From: Azospirillaceae bacterium
GTDB taxonomy: Bacteria; Pseudomonadota; Alphaproteobacteria; Azospirillales; Azospirillaceae
Assembly (NCBI GenBank): GCA_031291675.1
Contig: JARLIO010000082.1
Span: 92,676 to 156,675, forward strand
DNA: 64,000 nt
Reading direction: 5' to 3'
This document shows, one piece after another, positions 26,191 to 35,937 of the stretch (positions within the stretch are counted from its first letter, which is position 1; each line of letters opens with the position of its first letter). The translations under genes were made by a program, and so were the position numbers. Under the pieces are notes generated by a model that did not search any database, was not told the origin of the DNA, and saw only the letters and a list, made by a program, of their open reading frames with translations.

Positions 26191-27681
26191 TCAACGAGCT
26201 GCCTGGGCCGAACCGCCCAGCGTGTAGGGCTGCTCTTCGCGGAGATCGCCCCTGGCGGTCCTATAGAGATTGTAGCCCATGACCAGCGCACCCACGAGGA
26301 ACAGCGCACCGCCGAGGGCACGGATGACATAGAACGGGTGCATGGCGACAACGGTCTCGACGAACGAGTATTGCAGGAAGCCGAGATTGTCATAAGCGCG
26401 CCACATCAGGCCCTGCATGATGCCCGACACCCACATCGAGGTGATGTAAAGCACGATGCCCAGGGTTGCGATCCAGAAATGGTAGCTGACCAGCCGGATC
26501 GAATAGAGGCGATTGCGGTTCCACAATTTCGGAACCAGGAAATAAAGCGCACCGAAACTGACCTCCGCGACCCAGCCCAGGGCGCCGGAATGGACGTGAC
26601 CGATGGTCCAGTCGGTGTAATGCGATAGGGCGTTGACCGGTTTGATCGACATCATCGGGCCTTCGAACGTGCTCATGCCGTAGAATGCGATCGATGACAC
26701 CAGGAAGCGCAACACCGGATCGGTACGCAACTTGTCCCAGGCACCCGACAGCGTCATGATGCCGTTGATCATGCCACCCCAGGACGGCATCCACAGCATC
26801 ACGGAGAAGGTCATACCCAGGGTCTGGGCCCAATCCGGCAGCGCCGTATAATGGAGGTGATGGGGACCGGCCCAGATGTAGAGGAAGATCAGCGCCCAGA
26901 AGTGGACAATGGACAGACGGTAGGAATAGATCGGTCGCTGGGCCTGTTTGGGAACAAAATAATACATGATGCCGAGGAAGCCCGCGGTCAGGAAGAAGCC
27001 CACCGCGTTATGGCCGTACCACCACTGCACCATGGCACCCTGGACGCCCGGGAAAACGGGGTAGCTCTTGGTGCCGAAGAACGAGACCGGGACGTCGAGA
27101 TTGTTGACGATATGCAGCATCGCAATCGTCACGATGAACGCCATGAAGAACCAGTTGGCGACGTAGATATGCGGTTCCTTGCGGATCGCGACCGTGCCGA
27201 TAAAGGCCACCGCGTAGGCGACCCAGACGACCGTCAGCAGGTAATCGGCGTACCATTCCGGCTCGGCATATTCCTTGCCCTGGGTGATGCCCAGAACATA
27301 GCCCAGAGCGGCCACGACGATGAACAGCTGGTAACCATAGAAGATGAACTTGGCCAGCGCGTCGCCACCGAACAAGGCAACGCGCGAGGTCCGTTGAACG
27401 CAGTACAGTGATGATGCCATCAGCACGTTGCCGCCGAAGGCGAAAATCACGGCAGAGGTATGGACGGGACGCAACCGGCCGAACTGAATGTACTCGATAC
27501 CGAAATTGAGTTGCGGAAAGGCAAGCTGCAGAGCGATCACGACGCCCACCAGCATGCCAACAATCCCCCAGATCATCGCCGCGGCCGCGAACAGCCGAAG
27601 TACCGCTTCGTTATATTTGACGGCCTCTCCGGTTGTCCGCTGGCCGCCCACGGCAGAACCGTGAAGGGTCGCTATTGTCAT
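26191..27681 (-). CDS. ccoN: cbb3-type cytochrome c oxidase catalytic subunit CcoN
   Basis: 496-residue heme-copper oxidase subunit I with 12 predicted helices; reduces O2 at a high-affinity heme b3-CuB site in microaerobic respiration. Conserved histidine segments are visible: [35 protein letters not shown] (CuB histidine pair) and [17 protein letters not shown] (heme b and b3 ligands). ATG at 27681 has AAGGGAGA eight bases upstream. First gene of ccoNOQP; the perfect FNR box at 27872 lies upstream. Confidence 0.98.
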   Translation of the reverse strand: MTIATLHGSAVGGQRTTGEAVKYNEAVLRLFAAAAMIWGIVGMLVGVVIALQLAFPQLNFGIEYIQFGRLRPVHTSAVIFAFGGNVLMASSLYCVQRTSRVALFGGDALAKFIFYGYQLFIVVAALGYVLGITQGKEYAEPEWYADYLLTVVWVAYAVAFIGTVAIRKEPHIYVANWFFMAFIVTIAMLHIVNNLDVPVSFFGTKSYPVFPGVQGAMVQWWYGHNAVGFFLTAGFLGIMYYFVPKQAQRPIYSYRLSIVHFWALIFLYIWAGPHHLHYTALPDWAQTLGMTFSVMLWMPSWGGMINGIMTLSGAWDKLRTDPVLRFLVSSIAFYGMSTFEGPMMSIKPVNALSHYTDWTIGHVHSGALGWVAEVSFGALYFLVPKLWNRNRLYSIRLVSYHFWIATLGIVLYITSMWVSGIMQGLMWRAYDNLGFLQYSFVETVVAMHPFYVIRALGGALFLVGALVMGYNLYRTARGDLREEQPYTLGGSAQAAR

Positions 27682-27871
27682 TATAGAGATCTCCCTTGAG
27701 GCATGGGCCGGCACAACGCCGAACACCTGCTCGCTACCGAACCATCGTCGCGGTGTCTTCTTAGTCTATTCGAATTCTAATCAAGGACGCAAACCACGAC
27801 AGGATATCGATCCCGGTCGCGGCCGGCCCAACGCGATCCCCAGACTATGGGTAGCCGCAGAAAAGGCAACA

Positions 27872-27885
27872 TTGATTTACATCAA
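27872..27885. promoter_or_regulatory. Perfect FNR/Anr box between ccoN and divergent gene
   Basis: TTGAT-TTAC-ATCAA matches the FNR consensus TTGAT-N4-ATCAA exactly. It is 190 bases upstream of the ccoN ATG and 57 bases upstream of the divergent gene's ATG. The linked FNR protein has matching recognition residues, so this is probably its binding site and may serve both promoters. Confidence 0.88.
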
Positions 27886-27942
27886 AGACCGGGAAGGCCA
27901 CCGCTGCCAAGGTCCTACCGGTCCCGGTCACCCGTGAACCCG

Positions 27943-28506
27943 ATGAACGCCAGCTACATCGCCAAGCCATTGGGCAGGCACCAGATTGACCAAGCCTTCC
28001 CGGTCGTACAGACCCTTGTGCCTGAACTCGACATTGATCGTTGGCGTGCCTACGCCCTGTTGATGCTCGGGAATGAAGCCGCGGCACCCGCGCCTGACAT
28101 CGAATTATTCCAATGTTCAATCCTGCCGACTCGCGGAATCGTCACAGTCCAGAACGACCACGACTATATTCACGGGCTGTTTTCCTATCGCAGGATCGAG
28201 AGTCTTCGACATGGCACCTTGCTGTTCGTCGAGAATTTTATTGTCGTCGACCTGTTCCGACAGCGGGAGTCGGCCGACACTTTGTTGCAGGCCATCGACC
28301 ACGTTGCCGGAGTGCTGAAATGCGGGGCCATCCATACCGGCCTTCCCGACAACTATGACAACCTTCCGGCTTATTGCAGTTGGGTGCTCGACTGCTTTCG
28401 CGCCGCCGGGCACAGCGTCGAAACCCTGGTGCTGTGCAAGCAGAATAGGCCGGCGGCCGGGGCGCCAACCAGCAACACACCAAAGGTGGTGATACCAATT
28501 TCTTGA
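27943..28506 (+). CDS. Possible GNAT-like protein divergent from ccoN
   Basis: 187-residue soluble protein. Features: FPVVQTLVPELDIDRWRAYA near the start, a beta-strand-rich middle (RGIVTVQNDHDYIHGLFSYR, then LLFVENFIVVDLF), a helix LLQAIDHVAGVLKCGAIHTG and a C-terminal helix with CFRAAGHSVETLVLCK. The strand/helix pattern is compatible with the GNAT acyltransferase fold, but no convincing acetyl-CoA loop can be pointed to. Similar proteins are, to my knowledge, found next to cbb3 genes in related bacteria. Start ATG 27943; a GTG at 27934 is an alternative. Sharing the FNR box implies induction at low oxygen. Confidence 0.65.
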   Translation: MNASYIAKPLGRHQIDQAFPVVQTLVPELDIDRWRAYALLMLGNEAAAPAPDIELFQCSILPTRGIVTVQNDHDYIHGLFSYRRIESLRHGTLLFVENFIVVDLFRQRESADTLLQAIDHVAGVLKCGAIHTGLPDNYDNLPAYCSWVLDCFRAAGHSVETLVLCKQNRPAAGAPTSNTPKVVIPIS

Positions 28507-28636
28507 TCGGTCATTGTGCCGATGCGGCACCGTGTCGCAGCCTTCAGCATGACTGACCTGTCAATAATACAACCTTTAGGTTTATTCCAGAGGTTGATCT
28601 TGCCACGCGCACCAGGACCGGTATGCTGGCGCGATC

Positions 28637-29842
28637 ATGACCAGCTATCCTCCCCTCCGACTCCTGCCGAGCCGCCACAAGCGGGTCGCCCATGGCCATC
28701 CGTGGATCTTTTCCAACGAAATCCAGATGGATGCCCCGACCAAGGCCCTGCCGGCCGGTGCCCTGGTTCGCGTGCTGACCCATGACGGGGTGGCGCTGGG
28801 TGTCGCCAGTTTCAATCCCCACAGCCTGATCGCCGGCCGCCTGTTCAGCCGCGACGGCACCGCCGTGATCGACCAGGGCTTCGTCGAAGCCCGGTTGCGG
28901 GCGGCGCTGGCGCTGCGCGACCGACTCTATAATCGCCCGTTCTACCGCCTGATCCATGCCGAGGCCGATGGCCTGCCCGGTCTGATCGTCGATCGCTATG
29001 GCGACGTCCTGGTGGTCCAGGCCAACTCCGCGGGGGTCGACCGCTTGCTGCCCACGCTGCAGGCCGCCTGGAACACCGTCCTGGACCCGCAGGCGACCGT
29101 GTTGAAATTGGACAGCCCGGCCCGGGCGCTGGAAGGCCTGCCCGACGGCGATACCACGCTGACCCCCGACAGCCGCAATCCCGCGCGGGTCCAGGACGGC
29201 CTGAGCCTGGAGGAAAACGGCGGCATTTTCTTCGCCGATCCGCTGGGGGGACAGAAGACCGGCTGGTTCTATGACCAGCGCGACAATCGGGCTTTCATCG
29301 CCGCGCTGTCATCGGGTGCCCGCGTCATCGACCTCTACACCTATCATGGCGGATTCGCGGTCCAGTGCGCCCGCGCCGGGGCGGCGACGGTCGTCGCGGT
29401 CGACCGGTCCGAGGCCGCGCTGCATCAGGCCGCGCGCGCGGCGTCGGCCAATGGCGTCGGCGATCGGGTCAGCGTCCGGCGCGCCGAGGTCTTTGCCGAG
29501 CTGGAACGGCTGGTCGCGGTGCGCGAGCGTTACGAGGTCGTGATTGCCGACCCGCCGGCCTTCGTCAAGTCGCGCAAGGATCTGCAGGCAGGGCTGCGCG
29601 GTTATCGCAAACTGGCCAAGCTGGCGGCAACGATCACCGCGCCGGGCGGCTTCCTGCTGATGGGGTCGTGCAGTCACAATGTCGAACCGGCGGTTTTCGC
29701 CGAAACCGTCGCGGCGGGCCTGGGCGATGCCGGGCGCAGCGGCCGGATCCTGCGTAGCGCCGGGGCCGGTCCCGACCATCCGGTCCATCCGCTGCTGCCC
29801 GAATCCGCCTATCTCAAGGCCCTGGTCTATCAGCTCGATTAG
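28637..29842 (+). CDS. Class I SAM-dependent rRNA methyltransferase, RlmI-like
   Basis: 401-residue enzyme with an N-terminal PUA domain (about 5-75; RHKRVAHGHPWIFSNEI is typical) and a C-terminal Rossmann methyltransferase. TGWFYDQRDNRAFIAALSSG and VIDLYTYHGGFAVQCARAGA form the SAM site, ADPPAFVKSRKDL is the catalytic loop, and LMGSCSH follows. Family members such as RlmI make m5C in 23S rRNA. Transcribed alone, convergent with the next RNA methyltransferase six bases away. Confidence 0.93.
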   Translation: MTSYPPLRLLPSRHKRVAHGHPWIFSNEIQMDAPTKALPAGALVRVLTHDGVALGVASFNPHSLIAGRLFSRDGTAVIDQGFVEARLRAALALRDRLYNRPFYRLIHAEADGLPGLIVDRYGDVLVVQANSAGVDRLLPTLQAAWNTVLDPQATVLKLDSPARALEGLPDGDTTLTPDSRNPARVQDGLSLEENGGIFFADPLGGQKTGWFYDQRDNRAFIAALSSGARVIDLYTYHGGFAVQCARAGAATVVAVDRSEAALHQAARAASANGVGDRVSVRRAEVFAELERLVAVRERYEVVIADPPAFVKSRKDLQAGLRGYRKLAKLAATITAPGGFLLMGSCSHNVEPAVFAETVAAGLGDAGRSGRILRSAGAGPDHPVHPLLPESAYLKALVYQLD

Positions 29843-29848
29843 GGGTTC

Positions 29849-31198
29849 CTACCGCCGGCGCCGGAACACGCCGACCAGTTCGATATGCGGCGACCAGACG
29901 AACTGATCCACCGGCTGCACCGAGACCAGCTCATAGGATGCCGCGAGGATCCGCGCGTCCCGGGCGAAAGTTGCCGGATTGCACGAGACGCTGGCGATCG
30001 TCGGCACGGCGGACTCCGCCAGGATCGCGACCTGGGCGGCGGCACCGGCGCGGGGCGGATCTAAAATCACGGCCTCGAACCGGGCCAGTTCGGCCGTGCT
30101 CAACGGGGTCGTATCGAGATCGCGACACTGCGCGGTCACCCGCGGCCCGGCAGCGCCCGGTGCCGCCGCGTTGACGGCGGCCACCGCCGCGGGATCCTGT
30201 TCCACCGCCAGCACCGTGGCCCCCGGCGCCTGACGGAAACTGAAGCTGCCGCAGCCGGCAAACAGATCGGCGATCCGCCCCGCCCCCGCGGTCGCGGCCC
30301 CGACCGCCGCGGCGAGCGCAGCCTCGCCGGCCCGGCTGGCCTGCAGGAAGCCGCCCGGTGGCGGCGACACCAGAACTTCGCCAAATCGCACCAAAGCCGG
30401 CCGGCGATGGGCCAACGGTTCGATCGCGGCGGTGATCCCGCGGCGCCACGACAGCCGGACCAGATCGGCGGCGTTCGCGAAGTCGGCCAGCGCTTCACGC
30501 GCCGCCAGCCCGGGTCCGCCGCCGTCCCCTGAACCGACATGGTCGGCGAGGCCACCGGTCAGGACCAGATCAAGCCCGGTGTCCAGCAAGGTTACGGTGA
30601 TGTCGACCTGGCGGCGCGGCGCCAGCACCTGGCGCAACACCGCGCGCAACGCCGGCAGCAACCCGACGATGGCAGGATCAAGGACCGGGCAGCGGTCAAG
30701 ATCGACCAGCCGGTGGCTCAACCGCTCGTTAAAGCCCAGGCTGACATCATCGCCGCCCCGCACCGCGGCCAGGGTGGCACGGCGGCGGGTTCCCGCCTGG
30801 GTCCTTGTCACCGGCGCGACCGCAACCGCGGCCAGGCCAACCCGCGCCAGGGCAATCGCGACCTGATCGCGCTTCCAGTCGCCATAGCGGGCATCTTCGA
30901 GATGTTGAAGCGCACAACCGCCGCAACGGCCGAACCAGGGACAGGGCGGCGCGGCGCGGTCGGGGCCGGGGCTCAGCACTGTCTCGACCACCGCCGCGAT
31001 GCCGTCGCCGCGACGCCCCATCGGGCGGACGCGGACGCGGTCACCGGGAACCGTGAAGGGGACGAAATAGCGCTCGCCCGCGTGCTGCGCCTGACCGTCG
31101 CCGCGCGCGCCGATCGCATCGATGACCAGTTCGATGCTCGCGGCCCGACCCGCGTCGTCGCGGTGCCGTCCAGCCTTGGCGCGGCGGTGCTCAACCAT
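29849..31198 (-). CDS. TrmA/RumA-family RNA uridine-5 methyltransferase
   Basis: 449 residues. TRAM domain at about 20-75, then a four-cysteine iron-sulfur pattern (CPWFGRCGGCALQ plus the later RCPVL). The C-terminal domain has IADLFAGCGSFSFRQA, VILDPPRAGA and the catalytic cysteine in SVSCNPATFARD. Fe-S-containing members such as RlmD form m5U in 23S rRNA; the exact target cannot be fixed from sequence. The linker is alanine-rich. Confidence 0.9.
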   Translation of the reverse strand: MVEHRRAKAGRHRDDAGRAASIELVIDAIGARGDGQAQHAGERYFVPFTVPGDRVRVRPMGRRGDGIAAVVETVLSPGPDRAAPPCPWFGRCGGCALQHLEDARYGDWKRDQVAIALARVGLAAVAVAPVTRTQAGTRRRATLAAVRGGDDVSLGFNERLSHRLVDLDRCPVLDPAIVGLLPALRAVLRQVLAPRRQVDITVTLLDTGLDLVLTGGLADHVGSGDGGGPGLAAREALADFANAADLVRLSWRRGITAAIEPLAHRRPALVRFGEVLVSPPPGGFLQASRAGEAALAAAVGAATAGAGRIADLFAGCGSFSFRQAPGATVLAVEQDPAAVAAVNAAAPGAAGPRVTAQCRDLDTTPLSTAELARFEAVILDPPRAGAAAQVAILAESAVPTIASVSCNPATFARDARILAASYELVSVQPVDQFVWSPHIELVGVFRRRR

Positions 31199-31445
31199 GG
31201 GCCCTCAATCCCGCAGCGGAGAAGACGAACGTGGCATGCATCGCAGGGAATCCTTTCACGTGGCGTCAGCGAACCCGCACCACCGCCGCGCATGGGTCGC
31301 TCGAGGGCGCCGATTCAACCAAAAACGGCGTCAAATTCTTGTCTGCCACCGGGTTTTCGTCGATCTACGCTCATTTTGGCGGCGCCTCGGCCAAGGGGAA
31401 ATGCTATAGCTGCCAAATCCCACGATGGCCAACAGGATTGTGTTT

Positions 31446-31703
31446 ATGAACGACAGCTTTCAGGACAGCCCAGCCGAAGCCTTGTTTGAAAAGGCGCTGG
31501 AAATCGCCGAAAAGCATCTGGAACAGGCGATGAAGGAAGGCGGTTCGCTGTCGGCCTACGTCGCCGTAGCCATGATCGAGGCCGCCGTCAATCAGGCGGT
31601 TGAAGAGACCAGCCATGACGACATCGTCGATATGTTGCGCGATCTCGCCGCGCAGATTGAGGCCGATGCCGAAGCCGGCGACGAGGCCGGCGACGAGGAC
31701 TGA
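31446..31703 (+). CDS. Small acidic hypothetical protein
   Basis: 85-residue soluble protein (MNDSFQDSPAEALFEKALEI start), almost entirely helical, ending in an acidic run (ADAEAGDEAGDED). A start 21 bases earlier (31425, TTG/ATG context ATGGCC) is possible. Strong codon bias and the hairpin 90 bases downstream support a real gene. No family recognised. Convergent with htpG. Confidence 0.7.
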   Translation: MNDSFQDSPAEALFEKALEIAEKHLEQAMKEGGSLSAYVAVAMIEAAVNQAVEETSHDDIVDMLRDLAAQIEADAEAGDEAGDED

Positions 31704-31790
31704 AGCCGACGGGATCCGCCCTTTCGGGCTGGCCCCGCGGCGATGGTTTGGGCTGACCGGGTTGCCCGGCACCCTGGCAAAATGACCGGT

Positions 31791-31827
31791 ACCGCGTCCC
31801 GGCTCCCCACGGGGGCCGGGACGCGGT
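31791..31827. terminator. Bidirectional terminator-like hairpin
   Basis: 13-bp stem ACCGCGTCCCGGC / GCCGGGACGCGGT between the convergent small gene and htpG. On the minus strand it is followed within six bases by ATTTT, on the plus strand by CTTG, so it fits htpG better. Confidence 0.6.
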
Positions 31828-31852
31828 CTTGCGGTCCTTGGCGTCCCGCGGC

Positions 31853-33721
31853 TCAGGCCGCGGTCGCCAATCCCTTTTGCAACAGCAACGCCAGACGGCG
31901 TGAGAATGCGGTCGGATCCGGGATCGCTTCACCCTCGACGATCCGGGCCTGATCCAGCAACAGCCAGGCGATATCCTTCAGATCATCCGAAGCACCCTGG
32001 GCGCCCGACATCTCGGCCAGACGACGGATCAGCGGATGCGTCGGGTTGATCTCGAGAATGCGCGACGGCGTCGTACCAAGCTGCTTGTGCTGCTTGAGCA
32101 ACCGCTGCAGGTGAATGTCCATATCGCCCTCATCGGCGATCAGACACACCGGGCTGTCGGTCAAACGATCGGAGGGGCGGACATCCTTGACGGCGTCGGC
32201 CAGGGTCAGCTTGAACAGGGCAACCAGGCTCGACAGATCGCCTTCCGTCGCCTTTTCCGCCGGCGTCTCGGTTTCGTCCTTGGGTTTGATCTTCGACAGA
32301 TCGGTGCCGCCGCGGGTCACGGATTTGAGCGGCTTGTCGTTATAGCTGCCGACCGAGGAAATCCAGAACTCGTCGACCGGATCGGTCAGCAGCAGCACCT
32401 CGATCCCCCGCGACCGGAAGCCTTCCAGATGCGGGCTGCGCCGCACGGCATCCAGATCGTCGCCGGTGATGTAATAGATTTCGTCCTGGCCTTCCTTCAT
32501 CCGCCCGACGACTTGTTCCAGACTGACCAGCGCCTCGCCTTCAGTCGAATTGAACCGCGCCAGTTTCAACAAGGTCTCGCGCTGTTCGAAATCTTCGTAC
32601 AGTCCTTCCTTGAGGACGGCGCCGAAATTTTCCCAGAACGTCGCGTAGCTCTCGACATCCTCGGCCTTCTTGGCCAGATCCGAGAGCACGCGGCGGACCA
32701 GCCCCTGGCGGATCTTGGCCAGCAGCGGATTATTCTGCAACATCTCACGACTGAGATTGAGCGGCAGATCCTCGCTGTCGACGACACCCTTGAGAAAACG
32801 CAGATAGGGCGGCAGCAGGCTCTGGACATCGTCAGCGATGAACACGCGCTTGACGTAGAGCTTGACCTGGCTCTTGCGTTCCGGCGCGAACAGATCGAAC
32901 GGCTTCATCGTCGGGACGAACAGCAACGCGGTATATTCGATCTTGCCTTCCGCGCGCCAATGGCTGATCAGCCAGGGATCGTCGAACGCGTGAGCGACAT
33001 GGTGATAGAATTCCTTGTACTGCTCCGGTGTGATGTCGTTGCGCGATTGGGTCCATAAGGCCGAGGCGCTGTTGAGCACCGCGGCATCCTCGGCCTCGCC
33101 AAAGCGAACCGGGATCGCGATATGGTCGGAATATTTGCGCACGACTGTCCGCAGCCGGCTTTCCTCGAGATAATCGAGATCGTCAGGACGAAGGTGCAGG
33201 ACGATCCGGGTCCCGCGGCGCACCGCCTCGGCCTCACCGATCGTGAAACTGCCCTTGCCATCGCTAACCCAATGCCAACCTTCGGTCTCACCGGCCTTGC
33301 GCGTCGACACCTCGACCTGTTCAGCGACCATGAAGGACGAGTAGAAACCGACGCCGAACTGGCCGATCAGGCTGACGTCCTTGCGATCGTCGCCCGACAG
33401 ATTGCCCATGAAGGCCGCCGTGCCCGAGCGGGCGATCGTGCCCAGATTCTCGATCAGATCCCCCCGGTTCATGCCGATGCCGTTATCGGCGATGGTCAGG
33501 GTCTTCGCCTCTTTATCGACGATCAGGCGGATCTCAAGGGTCGGATCATCGCCCAGCAGCTCGGGCTGCGTCAGGGTGATATAGCGCAAACGATCGCAGG
33601 CGTCGGATGCGTTGCTGATCAGCTCGCGCAGGAACACTTCCTTCTCGCTATAGAGCGAGTGCGCGACGATATCGAGCAGGCGGCTGACCTCGGCCTGAAA
33701 ATTGAGCCGTTCCTCGGTCAT
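31853..33721 (-). CDS. htpG: Molecular chaperone HtpG (Hsp90)
   Basis: 622-residue cytosolic Hsp90. N-terminal ATPase: NFQAEVSRLLDIVAHSLYSE, ELISNASDACDRLRY, LTIADNGIGMNRGDLIENLG, GQFGVGFYSSFMVA and GTRIVLHLRP. Middle domain has LYVKRVFIADD and LPLNLSREMLQNNP; the C-terminal dimer domain ends at AA. The ATG at 33721 has GAGGTG six bases upstream; a GTG three codons earlier overlaps that site. The A-type linker is short, as usual for bacteria. No clear sigma-32 promoter was found by eye. Confidence 0.97.
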   Translation of the reverse strand: MTEERLNFQAEVSRLLDIVAHSLYSEKEVFLRELISNASDACDRLRYITLTQPELLGDDPTLEIRLIVDKEAKTLTIADNGIGMNRGDLIENLGTIARSGTAAFMGNLSGDDRKDVSLIGQFGVGFYSSFMVAEQVEVSTRKAGETEGWHWVSDGKGSFTIGEAEAVRRGTRIVLHLRPDDLDYLEESRLRTVVRKYSDHIAIPVRFGEAEDAAVLNSASALWTQSRNDITPEQYKEFYHHVAHAFDDPWLISHWRAEGKIEYTALLFVPTMKPFDLFAPERKSQVKLYVKRVFIADDVQSLLPPYLRFLKGVVDSEDLPLNLSREMLQNNPLLAKIRQGLVRRVLSDLAKKAEDVESYATFWENFGAVLKEGLYEDFEQRETLLKLARFNSTEGEALVSLEQVVGRMKEGQDEIYYITGDDLDAVRRSPHLEGFRSRGIEVLLLTDPVDEFWISSVGSYNDKPLKSVTRGGTDLSKIKPKDETETPAEKATEGDLSSLVALFKLTLADAVKDVRPSDRLTDSPVCLIADEGDMDIHLQRLLKQHKQLGTTPSRILEINPTHPLIRRLAEMSGAQGASDDLKDIAWLLLDQARIVEGEAIPDPTAFSRRLALLLQKGLATAA

Positions 33722-33895
33722 CAAAATCACCTCAGTTCTGAGGCCGGTCTTGCCGTAACCACGGGGGTACGGAACCGGCGGTCATCGAATGTGTCAGATC
33801 GCAGGCTGATATGTGAGATAAGCCGCGCCGGCGCAACCCTGGTGACACGTCATCACCCGTCGCGCCGGATTTATTTTGATCGCCGGCGACCGGCG

Positions 33896-35551
33896 TCAGT
33901 GCCGCCCGAGACCCAGAAGCGGCGCCAGATCGCCCCCGTTCAGCATCGCCTTGCCGTCGGCGGTGTATTGGATCCGGTAGCGCCGCACCTCGCGGCCCTC
34001 GCTGTCCTTGTCGAGCTGACCCAGAGTCTCGATCAGACCGACCACGCCGATCAGGCTCTGGCGCTCATCAGCGGGCTTCGAAGCCTTGGGCATCTTGCCG
34101 CGGGGGGTCTTGCCGTCCGGGCTGGTCGCGCCGGCTGCCGGTTGCGGCGGTGCGCCAAAACTCTTCACGATCGCATCCAATCCCCGCAAAGTCAGATTGA
34201 AATCGGCGACGCCGCCATTGGCGGCGTCGGCCTTGACGGTCGCCTGGCCCGACAGGTTGGCCCCGACAGCGGGGGCTTCGATGGTCAGATTGGCGAGCTG
34301 GAGGCTGGTCGCCGCATCGGAGGCCGCGCCGGTGATCGCGGCGACGAAAGCCGCGGAGCGCACCGAATCGTCGCTCGGCTCCGGCGCCTGGTCGTCGGTG
34401 GCGTCATCCTCGGCATCGCTATCCGGCACCGCGATCTTCGATCGCTTTTTGGCCGCGGGTGCCGCGGGCGCCGATTTCAGATAGGTGCTCAACGCCCCCC
34501 AGAAACCGGTCATCGGCAGGTGCTCGGCGCTGAGCCGCAACGCGGCGTCATGGGGCAGGAAATCGATCCCCAGCGGATTGGGATCAACGCCCAGGCCGTG
34601 AACATCAAGGGCCAGCGACATGCGAGCCTGCTCCTGATCAAAGCCCTCGACGGCCGTCTGATAGCCAACGTGCGACACCCGAACGGTCATGCCGTCCTGG
34701 GGATTGTTCGCCGTAACCCCCGCAACATCAAGCTTGATCTCGGTATCGCGGAACATGCCGCGCAACGGCTCGACCAGATGCGCCGCCCCGGCGGGATCGG
34801 TACCGCTGGCGGCCGCCTGGACCCGAAGGGCCCGGCTGAAGTCCAGAGCGCGCAGCGCATCAAGGCCACGGATTGTCTTCTGCAGCGTCACATCATCGAG
34901 ATGAAGGATCGGACGGCCCGCCTCATCGACCAACCCGATATCGTGCACCGTTATGCTTGCCGGACCGTCCCAGCGGCCGACCTGTTCGGTGCTGGCCGTC
35001 TGGCTGGATTGCGCGTCGATGGAACCGATATGGCCACCCGCCTTGTCGTGCGTTGACGCCAAACGCACATCCTCGAAATTGCCCTTGAACGACCGAAGCA
35101 GCTGATTTTCAGGTTGCCAGACGGCGGTGAAATCGCGCCGCGCCAGGCTCAGAGTCGCGTTCTCGCCGCCATCATTGTCGAGAAAATGGATCGTGGCCGG
35201 CAATTCGCCGGCAATACCGTAAGTCGCGTCGGGGTTCGGCGTCACCATGACGGCGACGTCGCCGAAATCGACGCGTTGTTCGCCCTCAAAGATCAGCGCC
35301 ATCTTCGGCAGCGTCACGCGATACGCCTCATCCTTCGGCTCAACGATGAGATCACCCTGCCATGTCAGCCGAGGCGCCGCCTGCCCCCGGATGCCATGAG
35401 CGGGAAACCATTCGCCAAGGCCCGCCGTGATGGCTTTGGCCAGATCGGCGGCGCCCTCAGGTCCGGCCGGCGCCGCAGCCGCCGCATCGGCCAGCGCAAC
35501 GGCCAAACCAGCGACCAGGAGACAGGAACTCAGCCACTTCGGGTAAAACAT
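33896..35551 (-). CDS. Exported protein of unknown function
   Basis: 551-residue secreted or envelope protein. Signal peptide with core LLVAGLAVALADAAAAAPAG. The mature part is rich in beta strands with repeated patterns such as LHLDDVTLQKTIRG and LSLALDVHGLGV, interrupted at about 355-400 by a charged, low-complexity segment (AKKRSKIAVPDSDAEDD). It resembles AsmA/YdgA/DUF2125-like periplasmic proteins in general pattern, but I cannot assign it to one. ATG at 35551 after GGGG; a GTG just upstream is an alternative. A short hairpin (33881-33895) follows the stop. Single gene. Confidence 0.75.
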   Translation of the reverse strand: MFYPKWLSSCLLVAGLAVALADAAAAAPAGPEGAADLAKAITAGLGEWFPAHGIRGQAAPRLTWQGDLIVEPKDEAYRVTLPKMALIFEGEQRVDFGDVAVMVTPNPDATYGIAGELPATIHFLDNDGGENATLSLARRDFTAVWQPENQLLRSFKGNFEDVRLASTHDKAGGHIGSIDAQSSQTASTEQVGRWDGPASITVHDIGLVDEAGRPILHLDDVTLQKTIRGLDALRALDFSRALRVQAAASGTDPAGAAHLVEPLRGMFRDTEIKLDVAGVTANNPQDGMTVRVSHVGYQTAVEGFDQEQARMSLALDVHGLGVDPNPLGIDFLPHDAALRLSAEHLPMTGFWGALSTYLKSAPAAPAAKKRSKIAVPDSDAEDDATDDQAPEPSDDSVRSAAFVAAITGAASDAATSLQLANLTIEAPAVGANLSGQATVKADAANGGVADFNLTLRGLDAIVKSFGAPPQPAAGATSPDGKTPRGKMPKASKPADERQSLIGVVGLIETLGQLDKDSEGREVRRYRIQYTADGKAMLNGGDLAPLLGLGRH

Positions 35552-35554
35552 CAC

Positions 35555-35937
35555 AAGCCCCTATTCACATTGATGTGGTGCCGGCTCTGATCGTCATCGT
35601 CATTGCTCATTGGTGCCGCGACATTGCCGTGGACCGCCTGCATAAGCAATCCTGTCGCGGGATCCGCCGCGCGATACCGCGCCACGGGGATAAGCGCCGC
35701 CCGGATTAATATTGGCGACCGGCGGACCGGGTGTGATACCAGCCTGCCATGATCTTGACCCCTGGCGGGCTGGTCCCACCGGGGGGCGCGGCGCCAAGCG
35801 CCGGGAGGGGCGCGCCGGCGCTTCGCTTTGATCGATCACGATCAAAGCGGATTTAATGTGATACCGGAAGACACCGCCCGACCGGTTTCCCGGTTCGACA
35901 CCAAATTTCGGTCTTGCAATAGAGCCGGCGCGATCCA
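35555..35937. other. Promoter region of the helicase gene
   Basis: About 380 bases without a supportable gene. It holds the palindrome at 35825-35848 and a G+C-rich direct-repeat stretch (35780-35820). Overlapping minus-strand frames are Pro/Arg-rich. Confidence 0.6.
35825..35848. promoter_or_regulatory. Perfect palindrome upstream of the Suv3-like helicase gene
   Basis: Ten-base arms GCTTTGATCG and CGATCAAAGC around ATCA. Half-sites resemble FNR halves but the spacing is eight bases rather than four, so it is not a standard FNR box. Located 90 bases before the helicase ATG; a dimeric regulator site is the simplest reading. Confidence 0.5.

Noticed and set aside
33122..35056. 644-codon plus-strand frame across htpG and the exported-protein gene
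   Set aside because: Spans two unrelated minus-strand genes and their promoter gap; composition is that of a shadow.
35825..35848. FNR box before the helicase gene
   Set aside because: Half-sites TTGAT/ATCAA are separated by eight bases rather than four.
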